Of a DNA stretch of 64,000 bases, positions 42,909-50,936 are shown one piece after another (within the stretch, counting starts at the first letter, position 1; each line of letters starts with the position of its first letter). Position numbers and translations under genes: made by a program. This DNA is from Palsa-892 sp963751615 (GTDB lineage: Bacteria > Pseudomonadota > Alphaproteobacteria > Rhizobiales > Xanthobacteraceae): contig CAVVVG010000005.1 in NCBI GenBank assembly GCA_963751615.1, positions 372,001-436,000 on the forward strand, written 5' to 3'. The notes beneath the pieces are model-generated. The model was not told the origin of the DNA. It saw nothing but the letters and a program-made list of their open reading frames with translations, and did not search any database.

Positions 42909-44308
42909 TGAGCAACTCGCTTGTGAAACTGAAGCAAGCATTTCCTTTTGTGCTGGCAATTGGTATCTGGTTCGCGCCTGTCCCGGCGGGATTGACCGCG
43001 CCCGCGTGGCACTTGTTTGCCGTGTTCGTCTCGGCGATCGCATCGGTGTTGGTGGGTGCGTACCCTCTACTTACCTCAACGATGCTTGCGGTCGGGGCGG
43101 TGGTCCTCACCGGCACGGTCTCGCCTGCGAAGGCATTCGGGGGATTTGCCAATGCCAGCGTGCTGTTGGTCGCGGTCGCCTTCCTGGTTGCGAAAGCAGT
43201 CGTGAAATCAGGCCTGGGCCGACGCATCAGCTTGTTCATGGTCAGCTTGTTCGGTCGTTCGTCGCTGGGGCTTGCCTACAGCATCGTCATTACCGATGCT
43301 CTGATCGCGCCGGCATTCCCCAGCAACACCGCCCGCGGCGGTGTCCTCTATCCGATCGTGCTGTCCGTGGCCCAGGGGTGTGGATCGCGGCCCGAGGACC
43401 CCGAGGGACGCCGACTGGGTGGCTATCTGATGTTCTGCGGGATGGCGGGCCTTGCTGTTTCGTCCGCTCTCTGGATGACGGCGACATCGGCCAACCCCAT
43501 CGGAATCCAAGTGGCGCAGCAATTCGGCGTGGAGATCGGTTTCGGCAAGTGGTTGATCACGGCTTCGGTGCCAGCTCTGATCGCGATCCTGCTACTGCCG
43601 CGGGTCATCGCGCGCATCTTCCCGCCAGGGATTGGCGCAACTCCAGATGCTCCTGTGGCCGCACGAAAGGAACTTGCGGCGCTAGGATCGCTTACGCGCG
43701 ATGAGTGGATCACCTCCAGTGTCTTCGCATTCATGGTCCTGAGTTGGGTCTTCGCCGATGCCCTACAATTCAATGTGACCAGCGTCGCCTTCTTCGGCTT
43801 CGGCCTTCTACTGCTGACGAATGTGCTGACGCTGTCCGATATATCGGCGGAGGGGGACACGCTGGTCACGTTTCTGTGGCTCGCTGTCTTGTTTGCCTTG
43901 AGCGGCCAGCTCAATGAGATGGGCTTCATGGGTTATGCGGGCCAGCGCTTGGCGTCGCATATGGGCGGTCTCTCATGGCCGGTGACCTATGGGGTGCTGG
44001 TCGTGCTTTATGTCGTGATCCACTATTTGTTCGTGAGTCAGACGTCGCAAGTGCTCGCTCTGCTGGGTGTTTTTCTCGACGTAGGTATCCGTGGGGGTGT
44101 ACCGGCGTCGCTGATGGCTTTCGCTCTATTATTCGCGAGCAGTTATTTTTCGGTCATCACCCCGCAGGGTGGTAGCCAGAATGTCATCTTTGTGGCCAGC
44201 AATTATCTCACGCAACCCGAACTCTACCGGCTGGGATTCTTCGTAACTCTCTTCTTCCTGGCCGTGTTCCTGGTAATTGGAACTGGGTGGATCCTGCTGA
44301 TCACATAG
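42908..44308 (+). CDS. DASS/SLC13-family anion transporter
   Basis: A 466-residue sodium-coupled anion symporter of the divalent anion family, with about 12 membrane segments. The two hairpin signatures are visible: SNTARGGVLYPIVLSVAQ and the second, FALLFASSYFSVITPQGGSQ, the latter matching the SxT-type repeat that binds sodium and substrate. Typical length is 460-490. Substrates in this group include C4-dicarboxylates, 2-oxoglutarate, sulfoacetate and sulfate. The gene starts inside the stop of the preceding one. GC content is higher than in flanking segments, so the block may be a separate acquisition. Substrate cannot be fixed. Confidence 0.85.
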   Translation: MSNSLVKLKQAFPFVLAIGIWFAPVPAGLTAPAWHLFAVFVSAIASVLVGAYPLLTSTMLAVGAVVLTGTVSPAKAFGGFANASVLLVAVAFLVAKAVVKSGLGRRISLFMVSLFGRSSLGLAYSIVITDALIAPAFPSNTARGGVLYPIVLSVAQGCGSRPEDPEGRRLGGYLMFCGMAGLAVSSALWMTATSANPIGIQVAQQFGVEIGFGKWLITASVPALIAILLLPRVIARIFPPGIGATPDAPVAARKELAALGSLTRDEWITSSVFAFMVLSWVFADALQFNVTSVAFFGFGLLLLTNVLTLSDISAEGDTLVTFLWLAVLFALSGQLNEMGFMGYAGQRLASHMGGLSWPVTYGVLVVLYVVIHYLFVSQTSQVLALLGVFLDVGIRGGVPASLMAFALLFASSYFSVITPQGGSQNVIFVASNYLTQPELYRLGFFVTLFFLAVFLVIGTGWILLIT

Positions 44309-44426
44309 AGAATTAGGACGCTTGATATCTGCTGAACCTCAGTATTCCGGTTGACATTGAACTAAGAACTAACATTTCGATATTTGTTATTATGTGGAAG
44401 CATCAGATGACGTGGAAGTCTAATCA

Positions 44427-44457
44427 ACGTCCGCTTTCGGGGGTAAGCGCGGACATC
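44427..44457 (+). repeat. TGTCCGC hairpin repeat, single second-type unit
   Basis: ACGTCCGCTTTCGGGGGTAA with arm GCGCGGACAT, one base extra in the right arm. Confidence 0.8.
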
Positions 44458-44461
44458 AATT

Positions 44462-44536
44462 ATAGCCAACCTGCGAACTGATGGTAATTTCACACATTTA
44501 AACTCAGTTCCAGAACTGGGTGTGAAATGGCACAAT
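44462..44536 (+). repeat. Third repeat family: TTCACAC hairpin, copy 1
   Basis: Nested inverted repeat: outer arms TTTCACAC and GTGTGAAA, inner CAGTTCCAGAACTG. Copy 2 is at 53761-53837 with paired changes in the inner stem (CAGTTCCGGAACCG). Each copy follows a hairpin unit of the TGTCCGC family, so the two repeats travel together. Confidence 0.75.
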
Positions 44537-44629
44537 GGGGACAAGTTCAGCGGCGAAAATGAAATTACCGTTCTGGGACTCACGCAGAATACGATGCAAA
44601 AATTAGTTTGAATGAACTGATAACTCGGA

Positions 44630-44842
44630 AAATCGTTTGTCAGAATGAGCCAAAAAATTCCGGCTAAGTCCTTGAAAGATTGGTGGGCGCACAAGGATTC
44701 GAACCTTGGACCCGCTGATTAAGAGTTCCCAGCTCGCTCAATGATTTCAAGGCCCATTCCGACAAGTTTGCTGTTTTACCCTCATTGAACGGCCTATTCT
44801 TTCCGGTCTTGTCGGAATGACTTCAGAATCTTTTGCCCGACG
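44630..44842 (-). repeat. tRNA-Lys 3'-half copy E with type II arm
   Basis: Positions 44682-44726 match the 3' half of tRNA-Lys with the CCA end intact and the T-stem CAAGG/CCTTG. The 3' flank AAGTCCTTGAAAGATTGG is identical to that of the real gene at 54254. The arm (TTCCCAGCTCGCTCAATGAT, TTTCAAGGCCCATTCCGACAAG and CTTGTCGGAATGACTTCAG) is type II and contains an 11-base inverted pair ATTCCGACAAG/CTTGTCGGAAT. The 680 bases between 44309 and 44990 hold only repeats. Confidence 0.85.
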
Positions 44843-44866
44843 CAGACGTGGTGGTGACGGCAATCA

Positions 44867-44940
44867 ATGTCCGCTTTCGGGGGTAAAGCGGACATCAGAA
44901 TGAGAGAGCGTCATGTCTGCTTTTGACCCAAAGCGGACAT
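44867..44940 (+). repeat. TGTCCGC hairpin repeat, two-unit copy
   Basis: Second unit (perfect arms ATGTCCGCTTT and AAAGCGGACAT around CGGGGGT) and third unit (TGTCTGCTTTTGACCCAAAG). It follows type II arm E. Confidence 0.9.
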
Positions 44941-44990
44941 TGCTTCGATAGACAATTCTCGACATCCGACCCTAAGCATCCCATGCCAGT

Positions 44991-45086
44991 TTAAGGGACC
45001 GTTTGGCGTTCCGGCTTAGCCGTTACGGAAATGGGAGCAATTGCGCAGAACACCGAAACGCCAACTGCAATTGTAACTTTTTTCAG
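44991..45086 (-). CDS. Possible 31-residue exported peptide with CTG start
   Basis: Just after tonB, a GCGAGGAGGAG ribosome site is followed by CTG and a frame reading (M)KKVTIAVGVSVFCAIAPIS, then VTAKPERQTVP and stop. The Lys-Lys-hydrophobic pattern is that of a signal peptide ending near TAK. It is too short to be sure and uses an unusual start codon. Read as a possible last gene of the TonB operon. Confidence 0.3.
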   Translation of the reverse strand: MKKVTIAVGVSVFCAIAPISVTAKPERQTVP

Positions 45087-45104
45087 CGTGCTCCTCCTCG
45101 CGCT

Positions 45105-45809
45105 TTAGCGAATGTTGAAGCGGATCGGTACCGTGAAATCGAAAGTTTCGCCGGGTAGATTTGGTGGCGGCGGTGGAAATGGCTGAGCGCGCCGCACCGT
45201 GTCGATCGTTTCCTGATCAAGCGACGCAAAACCTGACGACCGAACCACGCGGCTTGCTATAACCGAGCCCTTTCGATCGATTGTAAATGCCAATTCAGCA
45301 GTGCCAGTCTCATGCCGAGCGCGCGCTGTCGCCGGATAACCTTTATGCTGCTCGACCTGTAGAGCGATTTTGCGATGCCAGGAGGCGACCTGAGCCGCAG
45401 ATGGCTTTGGCCGTGGTGGCGACGTGGCCTCGAGAACCGGAGGCGTTGGTTGCTCTATCGGCTTATCGGGCGGCTTGACCTCCACAGGCAGTTGAACGTC
45501 AGCATCCGGTAACAGGAGCGGCTGTTCGATTTTTTCTTGCGACTTTTCATCGGGCTTGGGCGGCTGTGCATCAGGGATAGCTGTTGATTGTTGCTGTTCA
45601 GGCCCCGGCGCGAGGTCGCTCTTGCTTTCTGTCGGCGGCGCCGTGAAGGGCGCTAGATCCACCACGATGGCTTCAGTTCCTTCATCGCCCGCGAGTGGCT
45701 CATGCCAGCGTATGAGTGTCACCGCGAGCGCCGCGTGGATGCCGATCACAATTGCGGCGCTGAGAACCCAGCGGGGAAGATCGTAGCTGTTCGTAGCAGC
45801 AGCTACCAT
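45105..45809 (-). CDS. tonB: TonB-family energy transducer
   Basis: A 234-residue periplasm-spanning protein anchored by one segment at residues 13-33 (WVLSAAIVIGIHAALAVTLI). A long proline/glutamate-rich stalk follows (residues 55-135, with PPDKPIEQPTPPVLE), then the TonB C-terminal domain with the typical YPATARARHETGTAELAFTI and VVRSSGFASLDQETIDTVRR and the final PIRFNIR. It couples the proton force at ExbB/ExbD to the outer-membrane receptor. The start overlaps the end of exbD by 7 bases. It is the last clear gene of the receptor-exbB-exbD-tonB operon. Confidence 0.9.
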   Translation of the reverse strand: MVAAATNSYDLPRWVLSAAIVIGIHAALAVTLIRWHEPLAGDEGTEAIVVDLAPFTAPPTESKSDLAPGPEQQQSTAIPDAQPPKPDEKSQEKIEQPLLLPDADVQLPVEVKPPDKPIEQPTPPVLEATSPPRPKPSAAQVASWHRKIALQVEQHKGYPATARARHETGTAELAFTIDRKGSVIASRVVRSSGFASLDQETIDTVRRAQPFPPPPPNLPGETFDFTVPIRFNIR

Positions 45810-46225
45810 GAGGTTTTCTCGACACCAACCAATGCGATTTTGAGAAAGCCCGCTGCTCGGAGTAGGTTCATCACCTCCATCAATTCTCCGTATGGGACGA
45901 CTTTGTCGGCCCGGAGGAAAATACGGGTTTGCTTGTCTCGGTTCGTTATTTGCGCAAGGGCTGAGGAAAGTTGATCGCGCACGACTGGTGCATCCCCAAG
46001 GGACAGCGAAAGGTCGGGCTTAACTGTGAGGTAGATGGGTTTGTCGGGACGCGGCTGCGGCTGTGCCGTGGACGATGGCAGATCAACAGAGATGTCCACA
46101 GTGGCGAGAGGCGCTGCTATCATGAATATGATGAGGAGCACCAAGATCACGTCGATGAAAGGCGTGACGTTGATCTCGTGGACTTCATCAAGTTCTTCCT
46201 TGCCGTGATCCAGACGGACACTCAT
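45803..46225 (-). CDS. exbD: ExbD biopolymer transport protein
   Basis: A 140-residue protein with one membrane segment at about residues 20-42 (INVTPFIDVILVLLIIFMIA) carrying the proton-relay aspartate in PFIDVIL. The periplasmic part shows the ExbD/TolR pattern RADKVVPYGELMEVMNLLR. It forms the proton channel with ExbB and drives TonB. It starts 6 bases after exbB ends and overlaps tonB at its end, so the three are translated together. Normal family length. Confidence 0.95.
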   Translation of the reverse strand: MSVRLDHGKEELDEVHEINVTPFIDVILVLLIIFMIAAPLATVDISVDLPSSTAQPQPRPDKPIYLTVKPDLSLSLGDAPVVRDQLSSALAQITNRDKQTRIFLRADKVVPYGELMEVMNLLRAAGFLKIALVGVEKTSW

Positions 46226-46231
46226 TTCGAA

Positions 46232-47059
46232 TTACTCCGCTGCAGTGGGACCGGTCTTTCGGATCGGCAAGCCGCGATCGAGGTCGCGACTGACGAGCCG
46301 AAGGACTTCCGCCGATGTATCTGAAAGCGCCGCGCGATAGCTTGTGATCTGGCGCGCGAACAAATTGTAAATGACGACGGCAGGGATTGCTGCTGCAAGC
46401 CCGAGCGCGGTCGCGAGTAGCGCTTCAGCAATGCCCGGCGCGACAACTGCCAGATTCGTCGTGTGAGATTTTGAGATGCCGATAAAGCTGTTCATGATGC
46501 CCCACACTGTGCCGAAAAGCCCGATGAAGGGGGCGGTGGCTCCGATTGTGGCGAGAACGCCGGTGCCGCGGCTGATCCGGCGACTGAATGCAGCCTCGAT
46601 CCGTTCCAGCCGGGATGCGATGCGCTCCTTCAGGCCGTCTTTATCGGTGACCCCATCGGATAAGCGCAGTTCAGCAATCGCAGCGGCATAGAAGCTTGCC
46701 GCTGGTTCTTTGACGTTAGATTGTTTGATGTTCGGGAGGGTTTGAATAGAGCTCAGCGCGGCCCGCACCTGCCGACGCGCCTTCAGCAGTTCGATCGTCT
46801 TAGCGAGCCAGACCGTCCACGTGACAACCGACGCAGCGACCAAACCGACCATGACGATTTTCACCACCATGTCGGCATTCATGAACATGCCCCACGGTGA
46901 CAGGTCGCGTGGCAGTACTGCCGTCCCTTGGATCGACGGAAGCTGCTCCTGCGCCTCGGCCGCGGAAAACGAGAGGCCGAGAGCTAAGGCTCCCACAACG
47001 TTCGCGATTGCCGCAGCAACCTTATTAGTCTTGAGACGTTTGCGATGAGATGATGACAT
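46232..47059 (-). CDS. exbB: ExbB/TolQ-type proton channel protein
   Basis: A 275-residue protein from ATG 47059. A signal-like start (residues 12-35, ending AEAQEQ) is followed by a first membrane segment (MVVKIVMVGLVAASVVTWTV), a cytosolic loop, and two further segments with the signature GVLATIGATAPFIGLFGTVWG and LLATALGLAAAIPAVVIYNL. These are the ExbB helices that surround ExbD. The N-terminal extension is usual for alphaproteobacterial ExbB. The gene begins within two bases of the receptor stop, so receptor and motor are one operon. The longer frame upstream lies inside the receptor gene. Confidence 0.95.
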   Translation of the reverse strand: MSSSHRKRLKTNKVAAAIANVVGALALGLSFSAAEAQEQLPSIQGTAVLPRDLSPWGMFMNADMVVKIVMVGLVAASVVTWTVWLAKTIELLKARRQVRAALSSIQTLPNIKQSNVKEPAASFYAAAIAELRLSDGVTDKDGLKERIASRLERIEAAFSRRISRGTGVLATIGATAPFIGLFGTVWGIMNSFIGISKSHTTNLAVVAPGIAEALLATALGLAAAIPAVVIYNLFARQITSYRAALSDTSAEVLRLVSRDLDRGLPIRKTGPTAAE

Positions 47060-47060
47060 T

Positions 47061-49307
47061 TTAGTACACGAGCCTCGCAAATAATCGGACGCTGACGCCG
47101 GGCAACAGTACTTGGTCCTTGGTGTAGGACACGCTGTTGCGGATATTTTCGTTGAGGAGATTGGTGGCCACCAGACCAAAGGTCATTTCGCTCAATTCGT
47201 CGCGTTTAGGTAAGGCCTGTTTCCATGTGTAACTGACTTCGGCACGCAGGTCGTTGTAGCCCGGCGTCGGAGTTTCGGCGACCGGCGCGATGTCGTTTTG
47301 AGCGAAGGCGTGAAGCAACCGGATCCGTGCAAACCAGGCATCATTTCGCCAGTAAAGGCCGCCGCCGACGCGCATCGGAGGGATACGAGGCACATTGCTG
47401 CCGTCGGTGAATGTGGCGCGCACGACGTCGAATTGGTTTTCGATACCAACGAAACCATTGCCGACCGGCCATATGTCCCACTGGCTTTGAAACTCACCAC
47501 CGCGGAAGATGGCGTTGGCTTGCGAATAGATCGCTTCGTTGAGGTCACCCGCGCCAGGGCCGCATACGCCAGTGTCCGCATTACAAGTATTTCCGGTGAG
47601 TTGTCGAAATATGAACCCGTTGAAACGGGTGTAGTAGGCCGTTGCCTCAAATCGAAAAGGACCAGTTGCGCGCCGCAAACCAACTTCGATCGATTGCGCT
47701 GCTTCAATCTTGAGATTTGGATTGCCCTTGTCAAAAGTCACCGTGGCATCGTGACCGCCGCCGGAAAACAGTTCGGCAGGCTTGGGCGCTCGCTCGATAT
47801 ATTGCGCGGTGATGATGCCAACGAGGTCCCATGCAAATTTTTGGATCAAGCCCATGCTCACGCTCATGGGCGTGTAACTTGGCGATGCCTGCGTTGAGGT
47901 CATCGTCCCGGCGGCGTCGAAGCTACGCCCGAAGCCCGAAAGTGAAATCTGTTCGATCCGGCCGGCGATTTGGGCTTTGGTGAATTCGTTGAATTTGAAT
48001 TCGTTAAACATGTAGCCGGCAACGCGCCAGTTGCTGTTGGGGTCCCAGAGACCGGCGTTATCAGGGCTTGGCGCCGTGAGCTGTTGGTGTCCGGTTTGTA
48101 TGCCAACCGCCGTTGTAAGCGCGGCAAAACGCAAATCGAATGGGACGAGCTGCGCTTCCACGCGTGCTTCCTGTTCCTTATTGGTGAAGGTTTGCCGAAT
48201 GCCGTCACTGGCAGGATTGGTGTCGTCGGCAAGACCGAGTTCGTTGTGTTTGTAGTCGGTCAGACCGCCCCAGAAGCGGATCGTGTCGATCATCGCGTTC
48301 GGAGAACGCCATTCGCCTTTGCTCATAAGCTTGGTCTGGTGCGCGTCAATACGCGTATCGTGGTCTTCACCATCGATACCGGGAATGTGATAAAGCGTAT
48401 CGTTCTGCGTGACCGCGACGCCGATAAAACCCTCATTGAAAATATACGAGGCGCCGACTGACCCGCCGTTGCTCTGCATCGCAGAATTGGGCTGTCGCCC
48501 GTTGAAATTGCCCGGCTGCGTCGCGTTGGGTGCATCCGCCGGGTTTGGCGGAGTGAGATAGGGATAACTGGGCACGCGATAGTCTTGCGCCATGCGGCCG
48601 AAGACATCGGCATGCATGGCAAAGTTTCCCGCGCCTACGTCAAGCAGCACCGCGCCGTCTACGCCACTATCGACAGATGTGCCCGCCCCACGGAATTCGG
48701 CGCTAATGCCGCGGCCCGGAATGTAAGTTGGAATGCGATTGTTGGTCGCCTCGACTACGCCGCCGATCGCTTGCGAGCCAAACCGCAGTGTTGCGGGACC
48801 TCGGATAACCTCGACCTGGTTGGACGTCAACGGATCGACTGGCACAAAGTGGTCTTCGCCGAGGTCGGAGGCGCCGTTGGCACCAGTGCCGTTCTCTTGG
48901 ATGCGCACGCGGTTGACGTCTAGGCCGCGAATGATCGGTCGGCTGGATGCGCCAGGCGCAAAGCTAGAACCAGTGATGCCAGGCTTTTCAAATAACAGGT
49001 CGCCAAGGGTCGACGCACCGTTACGGCGCAACTCATCGTTTGGCACGACGGTAATCGTGGCGAATTGATCGGTGACGATCGGGACGGTTCCAACCAACGC
49101 CTCCGGCGGAGTAGCCGGAGTACCGGGTTGTGTTGGTCCAGGCTGAGCAGGTGCTGCGTCCGTCGGCGCTCGACGGGCGATTGGACTTGCGACCGTGACA
49201 TCAACCTGCGGCAACGCCGTTTGGGCGCAGGGCTCACTGACGCATACTGCCCAAATGCACGAGAACGCACTGCATGATTTGAAGATCGTCCTCCATGGAA
49301 GGCGCAT
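47061..49307 (-). CDS. TonB-dependent outer-membrane receptor (ZnuD-like)
   Basis: A 748-residue receptor from ATG 49307, with signal peptide (about 1-28) and a Pro/Thr-rich link before the plug. The plug has ASTLGDLLFEKPGITGSSFA, SRPIIRGLDVNRVRIQENG, the DHFVPVDPLTSNQVEVIRGP and LRFGSQAIGGVV signatures, and the barrel ends LFARLVY. The plug wording is close to ZnuD, a zinc receptor, but genes for a PCuAC copper chaperone and DUF2946-type proteins lie in the same cluster, so copper is as likely. Histidines are not clustered in one loop as in ZnuD. It is first of the receptor-exbB-exbD-tonB operon; a single DUF2946 gene sits 97 bases upstream. Confidence 0.85.
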   Translation of the reverse strand: MRLPWRTIFKSCSAFSCIWAVCVSEPCAQTALPQVDVTVASPIARRAPTDAAPAQPGPTQPGTPATPPEALVGTVPIVTDQFATITVVPNDELRRNGASTLGDLLFEKPGITGSSFAPGASSRPIIRGLDVNRVRIQENGTGANGASDLGEDHFVPVDPLTSNQVEVIRGPATLRFGSQAIGGVVEATNNRIPTYIPGRGISAEFRGAGTSVDSGVDGAVLLDVGAGNFAMHADVFGRMAQDYRVPSYPYLTPPNPADAPNATQPGNFNGRQPNSAMQSNGGSVGASYIFNEGFIGVAVTQNDTLYHIPGIDGEDHDTRIDAHQTKLMSKGEWRSPNAMIDTIRFWGGLTDYKHNELGLADDTNPASDGIRQTFTNKEQEARVEAQLVPFDLRFAALTTAVGIQTGHQQLTAPSPDNAGLWDPNSNWRVAGYMFNEFKFNEFTKAQIAGRIEQISLSGFGRSFDAAGTMTSTQASPSYTPMSVSMGLIQKFAWDLVGIITAQYIERAPKPAELFSGGGHDATVTFDKGNPNLKIEAAQSIEVGLRRATGPFRFEATAYYTRFNGFIFRQLTGNTCNADTGVCGPGAGDLNEAIYSQANAIFRGGEFQSQWDIWPVGNGFVGIENQFDVVRATFTDGSNVPRIPPMRVGGGLYWRNDAWFARIRLLHAFAQNDIAPVAETPTPGYNDLRAEVSYTWKQALPKRDELSEMTFGLVATNLLNENIRNSVSYTKDQVLLPGVSVRLFARLVY

Positions 49308-49404
49308 TTCAAACTCCATCTGAATTGGAATGACATGCGTCCCACGCCCAATGGCGCGGGTTTGCAAACAGGCCTCAGCAGTCGAGGCCGTTTTCAGTCA
49401 TTGC

Positions 49405-49773
49405 TCAGATGGTGTGAGGAGGAGCGCGAGCCTGGAAAAGAAAATGAATGTTGTATGAAATTTGCGCAGGTTGGAAATCAACGACCCACTTATGAGGATG
49501 ATCAACAGGGGTCGCAAGCAATGCAACCGTTGGCAAGGTAGACGATGATGTCAGATTGAGCGCTGCGCAAATGGCGCAGAAATCATGCCCAGGGGTACCA
49601 CGGTCGTCGTCAGCAGGGGTGTCGGGTTGTACCTGTGACGGCGCTGCTATAACTGCGGATGAACCTTTAATATCTTCAAGATGGATATGACCAAACGAGA
49701 GGACGAGTTGGATCGCCAGGGCGAATAGCGCTGCCCAAGAACCAAAAAAGCTATTGCTTCTAACCCAATGCAT
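49405..49773 (-). CDS. DUF2946-like exported/membrane protein
   Basis: A 122-residue protein with one N-terminal hydrophobic segment (SWAALFALAIQLVLSFGHIH) and a CxxC motif in HDFCAICAALNL, which is the hallmark of the DUF2946 group. A second hydrophobic stretch (TSSSTLPTVALLATP) follows, and the tail has His residues. These proteins cluster with copper or other metal transport genes and may bind metal in the periplasm. The gene is 97 bases ahead of the TonB receptor and probably co-transcribed. A relative is at 52683-53084. Role in metal handling is inferred from context. Confidence 0.7.
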   Translation of the reverse strand: MHWVRSNSFFGSWAALFALAIQLVLSFGHIHLEDIKGSSAVIAAPSQVQPDTPADDDRGTPGHDFCAICAALNLTSSSTLPTVALLATPVDHPHKWVVDFQPAQISYNIHFLFQARAPPHTI

Positions 49774-49875
49774 TTCACAGCCTTACAAACGATATAATGT
49801 AACATGCGACGAGTAAATCGGTCCGCAACACCAGACGATGGCAATTCACGCTTCTAAATCCCTGTCTCTCCCGAC

Positions 49876-49985
49876 AAAAGTTCCCAGCTTACTCAATGAT
49901 ATCAAGGCCCATTCCGACAAGTTCGCTGTTTTACCCTCATTGAACCGCCTTATCTTTCCAGTCTTGTCGGAATGACTTCGACCTA
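49876..49985 (-). repeat. Type II arm, copy F, without tRNA part
   Basis: GTTCCCAGCTTACTCAATGA, ATTCCGACAAGTTCGCTGTT and CTTGTCGGAATGACTTCG match the arms of copies C and E. The tRNA half is absent, so the element was cut at or near the anticodon-loop junction. It interrupts the metal cluster between PCuAC and DUF2946 (371-base gap 49774-50144). Confidence 0.8.
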
Positions 49986-50021
49986 TATTCTCCGAAGTGA
50001 ACGTGGCGCTCGCAGCAATCG

Positions 50022-50095
50022 ATGTCCGCTTTCGGGGGTAAAGCAGACATCGCAACTCATGGGCGTCATGTCCGCTAATGACCCAAAGCGAACAT
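50022..50095 (+). repeat. TGTCCGC hairpin repeat, two-unit copy
   Basis: Second unit ATGTCCGCTTTCGGGGGTAA/AGCAGACAT and third unit TGTCCGCTAATGACCCAAAG/CGAACAT, downstream of arm F. Confidence 0.85.
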
Positions 50096-50144
50096 GAACA
50101 ACTCCACCAGATTCTCCCGCGCGTGCTGATATTTCGCGTCGCAA

Positions 50145-50654
50145 TTACATCTTGTGCATCTTCCCACGATCACCGGACGGCGTTGGCATGCCGCTGGGCT
50201 GTTGTGCCCCGATTGCACGGACATCAAGTGTGACATCGACCTTGCCTGCTTTCTCGAAGTTCAGCGTCACTGGAACTTTGTCGCCCTGCTTGAGCGGCGC
50301 CTTCAGTTCCATCAGCATCAGGTGATTGCCATCGGGCGCGAGTGAGATTGTCTTACCCGCTCCGATCGATAGGCCACTCGCAAGCTCACGCATTTTCATC
50401 ACGCCGTCTTGCATTGTCGTTTCGTGGATCTCAACTTTCGCAGCTGCGGGAGATGACGCAGACACAAGGCGATCCGCCGCAATACCCTTATTGGTAATGG
50501 TCATATATCCGGCACCGACTTTCGAATTGCCCGGTGTTGCACGGCTGAACGGCTTATCGACCGAAATTGAGCTGGACGATTGGGCGTGCGAGAACCCAAT
50601 TTCGAGGACAGCCATCAGGGTCGCAATCAAAATTGTACGTGAGGGTATTCGCAT
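50145..50654 (-). CDS. PCuAC-type periplasmic copper chaperone
   Basis: A 169-residue exported protein (signal 1-24, ending SHAQ) of the PCuAC/DUF461 family that carries Cu(I) in the periplasm, often to cytochrome oxidase. The copper motif, His-Met-(x)-Met, appears as VEIHETTMQDGVMKMREL and GNHLMLMELKAPL with the family spacing. The C-terminus is Met/His-rich (PSGMPTPSGDRGKMHKM), an extra copper-binding tail seen in some members. It is placed with a TlpA-type thioredoxin, an arrangement found in copper-loading operons of Bradyrhizobium. Copper binding follows from the motif. Confidence 0.9.
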   Translation of the reverse strand: MRIPSRTILIATLMAVLEIGFSHAQSSSSISVDKPFSRATPGNSKVGAGYMTITNKGIAADRLVSASSPAAAKVEIHETTMQDGVMKMRELASGLSIGAGKTISLAPDGNHLMLMELKAPLKQGDKVPVTLNFEKAGKVDVTLDVRAIGAQQPSGMPTPSGDRGKMHKM

Positions 50655-50733
50655 AACATCCTCCTCCTGTGCTTGATCATGTCTTATATTTTAAGATCCG
50701 CGTTCATTTCGAAGCCAACACTAAGCGAATAAG

Positions 50734-50907
50734 TCAGCGACACACTTTTACGTAAGTGCAAATTTTCTTGAAGTTCTCCCATCGGCATTGCTGTTCAATC
50801 CTGCAGGTTTTTGCTTTTGTCTCTTGAGCAGCAGCTGATGTCGGCGTCCAACCAAAACCGAGGCAGAGACCGAGCAAGAAAATTTCCAGCGAAATAATAT
50901 ATTTCAT
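50734..50907 (-). CDS. 57-residue exported Cys-rich protein
   Basis: A small gene with a good ribosome site (GGAGGTCAAACG before ATG) encoding MKYIISLEIFLLGLCLGFGW as signal, then a mature part with TCRIEQQC and ICTYVKVC, four cysteines in two C-x5-6-C pairs. It lies between the thioredoxin gene (29 bases upstream) and the PCuAC gene (79 bases downstream) on the same strand, so it belongs to the copper-type operon. Not of a family I recognise. The cysteines could bind metal or form disulfides, possibly kept reduced by the neighbouring thioredoxin. The frame is too short for common gene finders. Confidence 0.65.
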   Translation of the reverse strand: MKYIISLEIFLLGLCLGFGWTPTSAAAQETKAKTCRIEQQCRWENFKKICTYVKVCR

Positions 50908-50936
50908 CGTTTGACCTCCTCAGATATGTTGTCGAG

